A stretch of DNA of 64,000 nucleotides, taken from contig NZ_CP102592.1 of assembly GCF_025666195.1 (NCBI RefSeq), positions 4,712,001-4,776,000 of the forward strand. Reading direction: 5' to 3'. The notes under the pieces were generated by a model. It was not told the origin of the DNA. It was given only the letters and a program-made list of their open reading frames with translations, and did no database searches. Below are positions 53,378 to 62,000 of this stretch, in pieces; the stretch's first letter is position 1, and each line of letters starts with the position of its first letter. This DNA is from Xanthomonas sp. CFBP 8443 (GTDB lineage: Bacteria; Pseudomonadota; Gammaproteobacteria; Xanthomonadales; Xanthomonadaceae). Made by a program: the position numbers and the translations under genes.

Positions 53378-55159
53378 ATGGCGGTATATGGATTGCGCTT
53401 CATGCTGGCGGCCGCGTTGCTGCTGTCGGCGCTCCCGGCTTCGGCCGCGACCTGGTGGGACGGCAAGTGGAACTACCGGGCCAAGCTGACCCTGGACACC
53501 ACCTCCACCGGCGCGGCGCTGAGCCAGCCGTCCGGGCGCGCGCAGGTGCTGGTGCGCCTGCATTCGGGCAACTTCAACTTCGCCGACGCCAAGGCCGACG
53601 GCAGCGACGTGCGCTTCGTCGCCGGCGACGACCGCACGCCGCTGAAGTACCACTTCGAGAAGTACGACGGGCTGGTCGACCAGGTGGCGCTGGCCTGGGT
53701 CGACCTGCCCGAGTTGCCGGCCAACGCCAGCACGCCGCTGTACGTCTACTTCGGCAATCCCGAGGCCAGCGGCGGCGGCGATGCGAAGGGCAGCTACGAC
53801 GCCGATACGGTCGCGGTCTACCACTTCGCCAACGCGCAGGCGGCCGCCGCCGACAGCACCGCCTACGCCAACAACGCCGCGCCGCCGCTGGACCTGGCCG
53901 ACGCCGCGCTGATCGGCGCCGGCCTGCGCCTGGACGGACGCGCGCCGGTGACGGTGCCGGCCTCGGCATCGCTGAACTGGCCGGCGGCGCAGCCGACCAC
54001 CGTGTCGCTGTGGGCCAAGCCGGCCAGCGCCAACGCCTCCGGCGTGCTGCTGACGCTGCCCGGCGCGCTGACCCTGCGCCTGCAGGAAGGCCGCGTGCTG
54101 GCCGAGTTCGGCGCGGCGGCGCCGGCCGCGCAGATCGCCGCCACCACCGCGCTGCCGGCCGACGCCTGGGCGCATGTGGCGCTGCGCAGCGACGGCAAGA
54201 CCGCCACCCTGTTCGTCAACGGCCAGCCCGCCGGCGAGACCGCGGTGGCGTTGCCGGCCAGCAACGGCGGCCTGCTGCTCGGCGGCGAGCCGGGCGCGGC
54301 GCGGCCGAACTTCATCGGCCTGCTGGACGAAGTCGAAGTGGCCAAGAACGCGCGCCCGGTCGGCGCGATCGAAGCGGCGGCGCGCAGCCAGGGCGTGGAT
54401 GCGCGGTTGGCGCGCTTCGATCCGGTCGAACAGCAGTCGGGCGATGGCGGCCACAACTACTTCGGCATCCTGATCGCCGCGCTGACCCCGGATGCATGGG
54501 CGGTAATCGGGATCCTGGCGGTGATGGCGCTGATCAGCTGGTGGGTGATGGTGCGCAAGGGCCTGTACCTCAACGCCACTGCCGGTGCCAATGCGCGCTT
54601 CCTCCACGCCTACCGCCAGCAGGTGGCCGCGCATCCGCTGCACGCGCCGCACTGGCAGCAGCTCGGCACGTCGGCCGGCGTGCGTTCCAACCTGGCGCGG
54701 CTGCTGCAGGTCGGCCAGCAGGAACTGCGCGAGCGTCTGCAGGCCAGCGGGACCAACGTGGTGCGCACGCAATCGATCGCGGCGATCCGCTCGGCGCTGG
54801 ATGCGGCCGCGGTGCGCGAAGGCCAGCGCATCCACAAGGGCATGGTGCTGCTGACCATCGCCATCTCCGGCGGCCCGTTCCTGGGCCTGCTCGGCACCGT
54901 GGTCGGGGTCATGATCACCTTCGCCGCGGTGGCCGCCGCCGGCGACGTCAACATCAACGCGATCGCCCCCGGCATCGCCGCCGCGCTGCTGGCCACGGTG
55001 GCCGGCCTGGCCGTCGCGATCCCGGCGCTGTTCGGCTACAACTACCTGCTCAGCCAGGCCGAAGCGGTCTCGGCGGACATGCAGGTGTTCGTCGACGAAC
55101 TGGAAAAACGCATCGCCGAAGACTATGCCGGCGACGCGCCGGCGCGCGCGGGAGGCTGA
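53378..55159 (+). CDS. DUF2341-LamG-ExbB fusion protein
   Basis: Encodes 593 residues. After a signal peptide (FMLAAALLLSALPASAATWW), residues about 25-140 form a DUF2341 domain (WWDGKWNYRAKLTLDT, PLKYHFEKYDGLVDQVALAW, LYVYFGNPEASGGGDAKGSY). Next, at about 145-320, comes a LamG/concanavalin-like domain (VAVYHFANAQ, WAHVALRSDGKTATLFVNGQ). The final 230 residues are an ExbB/TolQ/MotA channel (KGMVLLTIAISGGPFLGLLG, TVVGVMITFAAVAAAGDVNI, APGIAAALLATVAGLAVAIP) preceded by an extra membrane segment (VIGILAVMALISWWVMV). So a putative carbohydrate- or ligand-binding periplasmic head is fused to a proton channel. ExbD and TonB genes follow. Confidence 0.9.
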   Translation: MAVYGLRFMLAAALLLSALPASAATWWDGKWNYRAKLTLDTTSTGAALSQPSGRAQVLVRLHSGNFNFADAKADGSDVRFVAGDDRTPLKYHFEKYDGLVDQVALAWVDLPELPANASTPLYVYFGNPEASGGGDAKGSYDADTVAVYHFANAQAAAADSTAYANNAAPPLDLADAALIGAGLRLDGRAPVTVPASASLNWPAAQPTTVSLWAKPASANASGVLLTLPGALTLRLQEGRVLAEFGAAAPAAQIAATTALPADAWAHVALRSDGKTATLFVNGQPAGETAVALPASNGGLLLGGEPGAARPNFIGLLDEVEVAKNARPVGAIEAAARSQGVDARLARFDPVEQQSGDGGHNYFGILIAALTPDAWAVIGILAVMALISWWVMVRKGLYLNATAGANARFLHAYRQQVAAHPLHAPHWQQLGTSAGVRSNLARLLQVGQQELRERLQASGTNVVRTQSIAAIRSALDAAAVREGQRIHKGMVLLTIAISGGPFLGLLGTVVGVMITFAAVAAAGDVNINAIAPGIAAALLATVAGLAVAIPALFGYNYLLSQAEAVSADMQVFVDELEKRIAEDYAGDAPARAGG

Positions 55160-55163
55160 GCCG

Positions 55164-55568
55164 ATGAAGGTCCAAGGCAAGAAGCCCTACGACGACATCA
55201 ACATCACGCCGATGCTGGACCTGGCGTACGTGCTGCTGGTGATCTTCATCATCATGACCACCGCCGCGGTGCAGGGCATCAAGGTGGAACTGCCCAAGGC
55301 CAGCGCGGCCAAGCCGTTGTCCGAGCCCAAGACCAAGGTCATCGCGATCGACAACAACGGCCAGGTCAGCCTGGACGCGGTGCCGGTGAGCATGAGCGAA
55401 CTGGAACAGCAGCTGCGCAACGCGCTGGCCAGCGACGCCGAGTTGCCGGTGATGCTGCGCGGCGATCGCACCGTGCAGTACGAGAAGGTGATGGCGGTGC
55501 TGGACCTGTGCAGCCGGCTCGGCATCGCCTCGATCGGCCTGGCCACACAACGCCAGGCGGCCGGCTGA
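55164..55568 (+). CDS. ExbD-type biopolymer transport protein
   Basis: Encodes 134 residues. N-terminal membrane segment LAYVLLVIFIIMTTAAVQGI carries the key aspartate just before it (INITPMLDLAYV). A periplasmic domain follows (VELPKASAAKPLSEPKTKVI). With the fused ExbB above it should form the proton-motive stator for TonB. It starts 4 bp after the ExbB-fusion stop and ends against the TonB start. Confidence 0.92.
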   Translation: MKVQGKKPYDDINITPMLDLAYVLLVIFIIMTTAAVQGIKVELPKASAAKPLSEPKTKVIAIDNNGQVSLDAVPVSMSELEQQLRNALASDAELPVMLRGDRTVQYEKVMAVLDLCSRLGIASIGLATQRQAAG

Positions 55569-56249
55569 GTGGACGCGATGGATCCCCTGCAATACGCCGA
55601 ACCGCCGCGACGCTGGCTGAAAGCCGGCGCCGCGGTGCTGGCGCTGCTGGTGCTCGGCTGGCTGGCCACGCTGCTGCTGCGCCCGCAGCAGGCGACGCCG
55701 GCGCGCGCGCAGCCGCCGCGCATCACCCAGGTGATGCTGCCGCCGCCACCGCCTCCGCCGCCGCCCAAGCCCGATCCGCAGCCGCCCAAGCCGCAGGAAC
55801 AGCCGCAGCCGATGCAGGCGGCCGAGCCGACCCCGCAACCGAAGCCGGACGCCGAAGCGACGCCGCCGGGCGATCCGCTGACCGCGCCGGCCGGCCCCGG
55901 CGACAACGCCTTCGGCCTGCAGGCCGGCGATGGCGGCGGCACCCGCATCGGCGGCAAGGGCGGTGGCGGCAGCCCGTTCGGCGGCTATGCGGCCAGCGTG
56001 CAGCGCGCGGTGCAGCAGCTGTTGCAGCGCGACGAGCGCACCCGCAAGGGCCGCTACAGCGCGACCGTGGCGCTGTGGCTGAACCCGGACGGCAGCATCG
56101 GCCGCCTGCAGATCCTGAGCTCGGCCGGCAAGCCGGAACTGGACGCGGCGATCGTGCGCGCGCTGCAGGACCAACCGCTGCCGCAACCGCCGCCCGCCTC
56201 CCTTCCCCAACCCATCCAGTTGCGCATCGGCGCCCTGGCGCCGGGCTGA
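55569..56249 (+). CDS. TonB-family energy transducer
   Basis: Encodes 226 residues (GTG 55569; ATG 55578 is possible). One membrane anchor (AGAAVLALLVLGWLATLLL), a proline-rich linker ([20 protein letters not shown]), a glycine-rich stretch and a TonB C-terminal domain with RKGRYSATVALWLNPDGSIG and LQILSSAGKPELDAAIVRAL. It spans the periplasm to couple the inner-membrane motor to an outer-membrane protein. The gene follows exbD without a gap. Confidence 0.9.
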   Translation: MDAMDPLQYAEPPRRWLKAGAAVLALLVLGWLATLLLRPQQATPARAQPPRITQVMLPPPPPPPPPKPDPQPPKPQEQPQPMQAAEPTPQPKPDAEATPPGDPLTAPAGPGDNAFGLQAGDGGGTRIGGKGGGGSPFGGYAASVQRAVQQLLQRDERTRKGRYSATVALWLNPDGSIGRLQILSSAGKPELDAAIVRALQDQPLPQPPPASLPQPIQLRIGALAPG

Positions 56250-56277
56250 CGCCGCGTTTCGTACCAAGGACCCCAGC

Positions 56278-57993
56278 ATGACCACTCCGTTTCCTCTCCA
56301 CCGTCCGTCCCGGTTGCGCCTGGCCCTGCTGGCGCTGCTGCTGGCGCCGGGCGCGGCCATGGCCCAGTCCGCCGCGACCGCGATCGATCCGGCGCAGATC
56401 AACCCGCAGGTGACGCTGCGGCTGATCGACCTGCTGGTCGCCAAGGGCGTGATGACCCGCGCCCAGGCCGACGACCTGATCCGCGAAGCCTCCGCCACGG
56501 CCGCTGCTGCGCCGGCCCCGGCGGCGGCCGGCGCGGCGCCGTACCAGACCCAGCCCGGCGCGGTGGTGGTGCAGTACGTGCCCGAACCGGTGCGCCAGCA
56601 GATCAAGGACGAACTGCGCGCCGAAGTCACCGCGCAGGCCAAGTCCGAAGGCTGGGCCACGCCCGGCGCGCTGCCGGAATGGACCCAGCGCGTGCGCGTG
56701 TACGGCGATCTGCGCGTGCGCGGCGAAGGCGTGTTCAACGCCGACGACAACTACGCGTTCTTCCCCGACTTCGGCGACATCAACGCCGGCTCCGGCTTCG
56801 ACGTGGTCGGCGCCAACAACGCGCCGTTCGTCAACACCACGCGCAACCGCAGCCGCATGCGCGTGCGTGCGCGGCTCGGGGTGAGCGCGCAGATCGCCGA
56901 CTGGGTGCAGGCCGACTTGCGCCTAGCCACCGGCAGCGACCGCAGCCCGGTGTCCACCAACCAGACCCTGGGCGGCGGCGGCAACCTGTCCAAGTACTCG
57001 CTGTGGCTGGACCGCGCCGCGCTGCAGCTGACCCCGATCGACGCGTTGACCCTGACCTTCGGCCGCTTCGCCAATCCGTTCTGGAGCAGCGAACTGGTGT
57101 TCGACAACGACCTGAACTTCGACGGCGTGGCCGCGCGCTACGACTTGGCCGCCGACGACGACGATGCCGACTTCGCGCCGTGGATCAGCGCCGGCCTGTT
57201 CCCGGTCTACAACACCGAGTTCGATTTCGGCTCCACCAGCACCAGCAAGACCCGCAGCCGCGACAAGTGGATGTACGGCGCGCAGCTGGGCGCGCGCTGG
57301 CGCTTCGCCGACGACATGGCGCTGCGCGTGGGCCTGGGCTACTTCCAGTACGACCAGTTCGAGGGCAAGCGCTCGTCGCCGTGCCTGGCGCCGACCTCGG
57401 CCGACAGCTGCGACACCGATGGTTCGCGGCCGCAGTTCCAGCAGTTCGGCAATACCTTGTTCGCGCTGCGCGACATCGTCGCCGATCCGGCCAATCCCAA
57501 TGGCCCGCAGCTGCAGTACTACGGCTACGCCAGCAAGTTCGGCGTCGCCGACCTGCACGCGCAGCTGCAGCTGGACCAGTTCGCGCCGGTGACACTGCTG
57601 CTCGAGGCCGACGTGGTCAAGAACACCCGCTACAACGCCACACGCGTGCGCTCGCTGGGCCCGGTCAACAACCTCGGCGACCAGGGCGTGTTCGACGGCG
57701 GCGACATGGGCTACTACCTCAATTTCACCGTCGGCCAGCCCAAGCCGGTGCAGCCGGGCGACTGGAACGTCAGCGTCGGCTACAAGTACCTGGAATCGGA
57801 TGCGGTGCCGGACGGCTTCACCGATTCGGATTTCCATCTCGGCGGCACCAATGCGCGCGGCTTCATCGTCGGCGGCAACTACGCGCTGGCGCGCAACACC
57901 TGGGTCGGCCTGCGCTGGCTCAGCGCCAACGAGATCTCCGGCGCGCCGTTCGCGGTGGACCTGCTGCAGCTCGACCTCGGCACGGAGTTCTGA
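56278..57993 (+). CDS. Putative porin with N-terminal coiled coil
   Basis: Encodes 571 residues. A signal peptide (LALLALLLAPGAAMA) is followed by a short helical segment (VTLRLIDLLVAKGVMTRAQA) and alanine-proline linker, then a beta-barrel (RVRVYGDLRVRGEGVFNADD, RMRVRARLGVSAQIADWVQA, ... ending VDLLQLDLGTEF with terminal Phe). It matches the putative-porin family (Pfam Porin_5, as I recall). No TonB-box or plug is evident, so it is not a TonB-dependent receptor in the classical sense. It probably serves the TonB unit upstream. Confidence 0.85.
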   Translation: MTTPFPLHRPSRLRLALLALLLAPGAAMAQSAATAIDPAQINPQVTLRLIDLLVAKGVMTRAQADDLIREASATAAAAPAPAAAGAAPYQTQPGAVVVQYVPEPVRQQIKDELRAEVTAQAKSEGWATPGALPEWTQRVRVYGDLRVRGEGVFNADDNYAFFPDFGDINAGSGFDVVGANNAPFVNTTRNRSRMRVRARLGVSAQIADWVQADLRLATGSDRSPVSTNQTLGGGGNLSKYSLWLDRAALQLTPIDALTLTFGRFANPFWSSELVFDNDLNFDGVAARYDLAADDDDADFAPWISAGLFPVYNTEFDFGSTSTSKTRSRDKWMYGAQLGARWRFADDMALRVGLGYFQYDQFEGKRSSPCLAPTSADSCDTDGSRPQFQQFGNTLFALRDIVADPANPNGPQLQYYGYASKFGVADLHAQLQLDQFAPVTLLLEADVVKNTRYNATRVRSLGPVNNLGDQGVFDGGDMGYYLNFTVGQPKPVQPGDWNVSVGYKYLESDAVPDGFTDSDFHLGGTNARGFIVGGNYALARNTWVGLRWLSANEISGAPFAVDLLQLDLGTEF

Positions 57994-57995
57994 GC

Positions 57996-58661
57996 ATGCG
58001 CCGCCTTCCCTCCCGCCTGGCCTGCGGCATGCTCGCCGCGACGCTGCTCGCCATCGCCCCGCTGCACGCGCAGGACAGCACCGAGACGCGGCTGCGCGAA
58101 GCGCTGCGCGACACCGGCGCGCGGCTGCGACAGGCCGAGGCCGCGCTGGTCCAGCAGCAGCTGGCGACCGCCGCCGCCGAACGCGAGCGCGACGCGCTGC
58201 GTGCCGCGCCAGCGCCGCGTGCCGCAACTGCCGACCCCGGCCGCGAGGCCGCGTTGCAGCGGCAGCTGCTGCAGGCGCAGCGCGAACGCGATGCCGCGCT
58301 CGCGCAGCGACGCGAACAGCAGCAGGCGCAGGTCAACGCCGCGCAGGCCGCAACCCAGCAGGCGCAGGCACGGGCGACGCTGGACGCGGAACTGCAGCGC
58401 CAGCGCGCGCGGATGGCGCAATGCGCCACCGGCAGCGACGCGTTGTACGCCACCGCGCGCGAACTGGCCGCGCTGTACCGCGATCCGGCCTTCGTGCGCT
58501 TCGTGCGCAGCCACGGCCGCGAGCTGTTCGGCATGGCCAGGGTGACGCGCGAGAACCGCGTGCGTGCGCTGGAAGACCGCCTGGCCGAGCAGCACGCGCA
58601 GACCCAGGCCTGCTCCACCACCGCGGCTGTGGCCACCACGCCGCAGGACGCTGCGCAATGA
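57996..58661 (+). CDS. Exported coiled-coil protein
   Basis: Encodes 221 residues. After a signal peptide (MLAATLLAIAPLHAQDS), residues about 28-140 are a long alanine/glutamine/arginine-rich helix predicted to coil. A compact C-terminal part has LYATARELAALYRDPAFVRF and FVRSHGRELFGMARVTRENR. Two cysteines (QCATG, QACST) could form a disulphide. Lies 2 bp after the porin stop and overlaps the next gene by ATGA. Function unknown, perhaps a periplasmic partner of the secretion system. Confidence 0.8.
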   Translation: MRRLPSRLACGMLAATLLAIAPLHAQDSTETRLREALRDTGARLRQAEAALVQQQLATAAAERERDALRAAPAPRAATADPGREAALQRQLLQAQRERDAALAQRREQQQAQVNAAQAATQQAQARATLDAELQRQRARMAQCATGSDALYATARELAALYRDPAFVRFVRSHGRELFGMARVTRENRVRALEDRLAEQHAQTQACSTTAAVATTPQDAAQ

Positions 58662-59011
58662 GCCGCGCCAGCGTCGCGCTGGCGTGGCTGGCGCTGGCCG
58701 CGCCGACCGTCGGCACTGACACCGCGCTCGCCACGCCGCCGGCGATCGCGCCGTGCGTGCAGGTGCGGGTCGGCGAGGACGTCGCCGGCCACCTGGACTG
58801 CCTCAACCAGGCGTTGCGCGAAGCCGCCGCCAACGCCCGCCCGAGCGCCCCGCCGCTGGCCGCCGCCGCGACCGCGCTGGATCCGCTGCAACGCGGGCAG
58901 CCCACGCCGGCCGCGCTGCGCCAGCGCTACGGCAACGCCTACGGGCGTTCGCTGACCCCGCAGCGGCCGCAGCCGCACTACCTCCCCACTCCGTTCGCTC
59001 CGGCGCGCTGA
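58658..59011 (+). CDS. Small exported protein of the TPS locus
   Basis: Encodes 117 residues. An N-terminal hydrophobic stretch (SVALAWLALAAPTVGTDTAL) could be a signal peptide. A CVQVRVGEDVAGHLDCLNQA motif has two cysteines, and the rest is proline- and alanine-rich (PHYLPTPFAPAR at the end). No known fold. Translationally coupled to the preceding coiled-coil gene and 24 bp before the giant exoprotein gene. Confidence 0.75.
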   Translation: MSRASVALAWLALAAPTVGTDTALATPPAIAPCVQVRVGEDVAGHLDCLNQALREAAANARPSAPPLAAAATALDPLQRGQPTPAALRQRYGNAYGRSLTPQRPQPHYLPTPFAPAR

Positions 59012-59035
59012 CGCGCCGCTACCGAGATCGCCGCC

Positions 59036-62000
59036 ATGCCCCGCAACCGTCGCCGCCGTCGCAACCGCCTCCGCCGTCCCCTTCGCCTGCTGGTGCTGAG
59101 CCTGGCGATCTCGGCCGCCCTGGTCGGCCGCAGCCAGGCGCAGACCAGTCCGTTCGTGCGCCGTGGCGCCGATCCGGGCGCGCAGGCAGCGGCGGCCGCG
59201 CAGCAACAGGGATTGCAGTCGGCGGCGGCCAGCGCCCTGGCGCAGAAATCGCTGCAGGCCTTCCAGCGCGCCGCGCAGGCCCGGCAGAGCCTGGACGCGA
59301 TGCAGGCCGCCGCGCGCGCCGCGGCGCAGGCATCGCAGGCCGGCATGGTGCCGGACGGCCTCGGCAAGGGCGGCCTGCAACTGCCTGACGGCGCGATCAT
59401 CGATCCGGGCGCGGTGCGCAGCGACGACCCGCGCCTTGGCCAGCGCAACGTCTGGCTGGGCGCACGCGCGCCGACCCAGCAGGTGGTCGGCGGCGACACC
59501 CAGGTCACCATCCAGCAGACCCAGAAGAAGGCGATCCTCAACTGGGAAACGTTCAACGTCGGCAGCCGCACCCGCCTGCAGTTCGACCAGTCCGCCGGCG
59601 GCAGCGACGCGGCGCAGTGGATCGCGCTGAACCGGGTCAACGACCCGAGCGCGGCGCCGAGCAAGATCCTGGGTAGCATCCAGGCGCCGGGCCAGGTGTA
59701 TCTGCTCAACCGCAACGGCGTGCTGTTCGGCGGCGCCAGCCAAGTCAACGCGCATTCGCTGCTGGTGTCCTCGCTGGACCTGTTCGACGCCAACCGCGCG
59801 CTCAGCGACCAGACCTTCCTCGCCCGCGGCCTGTTCGGCGTCGCCGGCCAGAGCGGCGTGGTGCTGACCGGACTGGACGGCATGGCCGCCGGGCAACCGC
59901 CTGGCGACATCCAGATCGACAGCGGCGCGCGCATCGCCAGCGGCAGCCAGGGCTACACCCTGATCGCCGCGCCGAACGTCGGCAACGCCGGCACGGTGAC
60001 CGCGCAGGACGGGCAGGTGATGCTGGCGGCGGTGCTGGGGCTGCGGCAGAGCACGGCGTTGCCCAGCGCCGCCGGCAACGTGCTGCCGGTGGGCTTCAGC
60101 GGTTTCTCGCTGCCCGGCGCGGCAATGGGCCAGATCGGCTCACTGGACAACAGCGGCGTGGTCGCCGCAAGCCGCGGCGATGCGACCCTGGTCGGCTACG
60201 ACGTGCGCCAGCGCGGCGTGGTCAGCGCCACCACCAGCATCAGCCGTCCGGGCAACGTATCGCTGCTGGCGATCGACCAGAACGGCAACTACACCGGCAA
60301 CGACGGCGCGATGCCCTATCTGGGCGGGCGCCTGGAGCTGGCGGCCGGCGCGCTCACCGCGGTGCTGCCCGAACGCGACGGCGAGACCACCACCTCCGGC
60401 GCCAGCGCCGACCAGGCCTTCGTCGCGCCATCGCTGACCCTGGCCGGCGCGCAGGTGCGGATCGGCACCGATACGCAGGTGCTGGCGCCGGGCGCGACGA
60501 TGAACGTGACCGGGCTGAGCCGTAACGATGCGCCCGACCGTGGCCGCACGCTGCTCAACGACCGCATCCTGGTGGAAAACGGCGCGCAGTTGAGCGTATC
60601 CGGCCTGGCCGACGTGCAGCGCGACATGTCCAGCAACCTGGTCAAGATCCCGCGCGTGGGCCAGAACGAACTGGCCGACTCGCCGCTGCAGCGCGACGGC
60701 GCATTGGCCCGCCAGGCGCTGCAGTTCGACCGTCGCGCCAGCGGCATCCGCGCCGACGGCGTGGCCTGGGTGGGCAGCCCGCTGCTCAACGCGCAGGGCT
60801 ATGTCGACCAGGTGCCGCGCACCATCGACGACATGCTGCTGGACGGCGGCACGATCAACCTCAGCGGTAGCGACGTGGTGCTCAATCCGGGTGCACGGCT
60901 GGACCTGGACGGCGGCTACCTGCACGTGCGCGGCGGCATGGTGGAGACGCCGCGGCTGCTCGGCAGCAACGGCCGTCTGTACGACCTGGCCAGCGCCGAT
61001 CCGTCGCTGACCTACGTGGGCATCGCCGGCGATCAAACCCACCACCATGCGCGCTGGGGCGTGACCGAGCGCTACAGCAATCCCCTGCTCGGCAGCCGCC
61101 GCTACTACGAGAGCGACTACCTGGAAGGCGGTGACGCGGGCAGCCTGAACATCACGCTGGACCGCCACTACGACAACGTGCAGGGCCGCGAGACGCTGGG
61201 CGCGCTGGTGCTCGGCGGCGCGCTGTCGGCGCAGGCGGTGTCCGGCCGCTACCAGGTGTCGTCCGCCGCGCCGGCGCGTGGCGGCGCGTTGCACCTCGAC
61301 GGCGGCGATGGGCGCAGCTGGCAGATCGTTGCCGATACCCCGGTGACGGCCGGGCCGGACCTGGACACGTCGGTGGAGGAATTGGCCGACGCCGGCCTGG
61401 CGCCGCAGGATCCGCGCCATCCCGGTTACTGGTCGCAGTTGTCCGCGCGCTGGGTGCAGGAGGCCGGCCTGGCCTCGGTCGGCGTAAAGACCGCCAACGG
61501 CGTCATCGAGGTCGCCGCGGACGCGCGCCTGCAGGTCGCCGACGGCGGCAGCATCGCGCTCGATGGCGGACGCGTCGACGTGCAAGGCACGCTGATCGCG
61601 CGCGCTGGCGATATCGCGTTGGACAGCAGGGGAGGCGACCTGCGGATAGCCGCTCCCGGCCAGGACGCGCTGCTGGCGTTCGGTCGCGGCGACCTGCTGG
61701 TCGGCGGCGGCGCGCTGCTGGACGTAAGCGGACGGTGGGTCAACGACGACCGCCGCCTGACCCAGACCCCGCAAGGCCAAGCCTTCATCGACGGCGGCAC
61801 GCTGTCGCTGCGCACGCAGCAACGCGTGGACACCGATGCCGACGGCATCCGCCACGACAACACCGGTTCGATCCTGATCGCAGCGGGTGCGTCGCTGCGC
61901 GCCAACAGCGGCGGCTACGTCGATGCCGACGGCGAACTGGCGATGCGCGACGGGCGCCCGCTGGGCCGCGGTGGCGACATCGGCCTGCAGACCTACCTGC

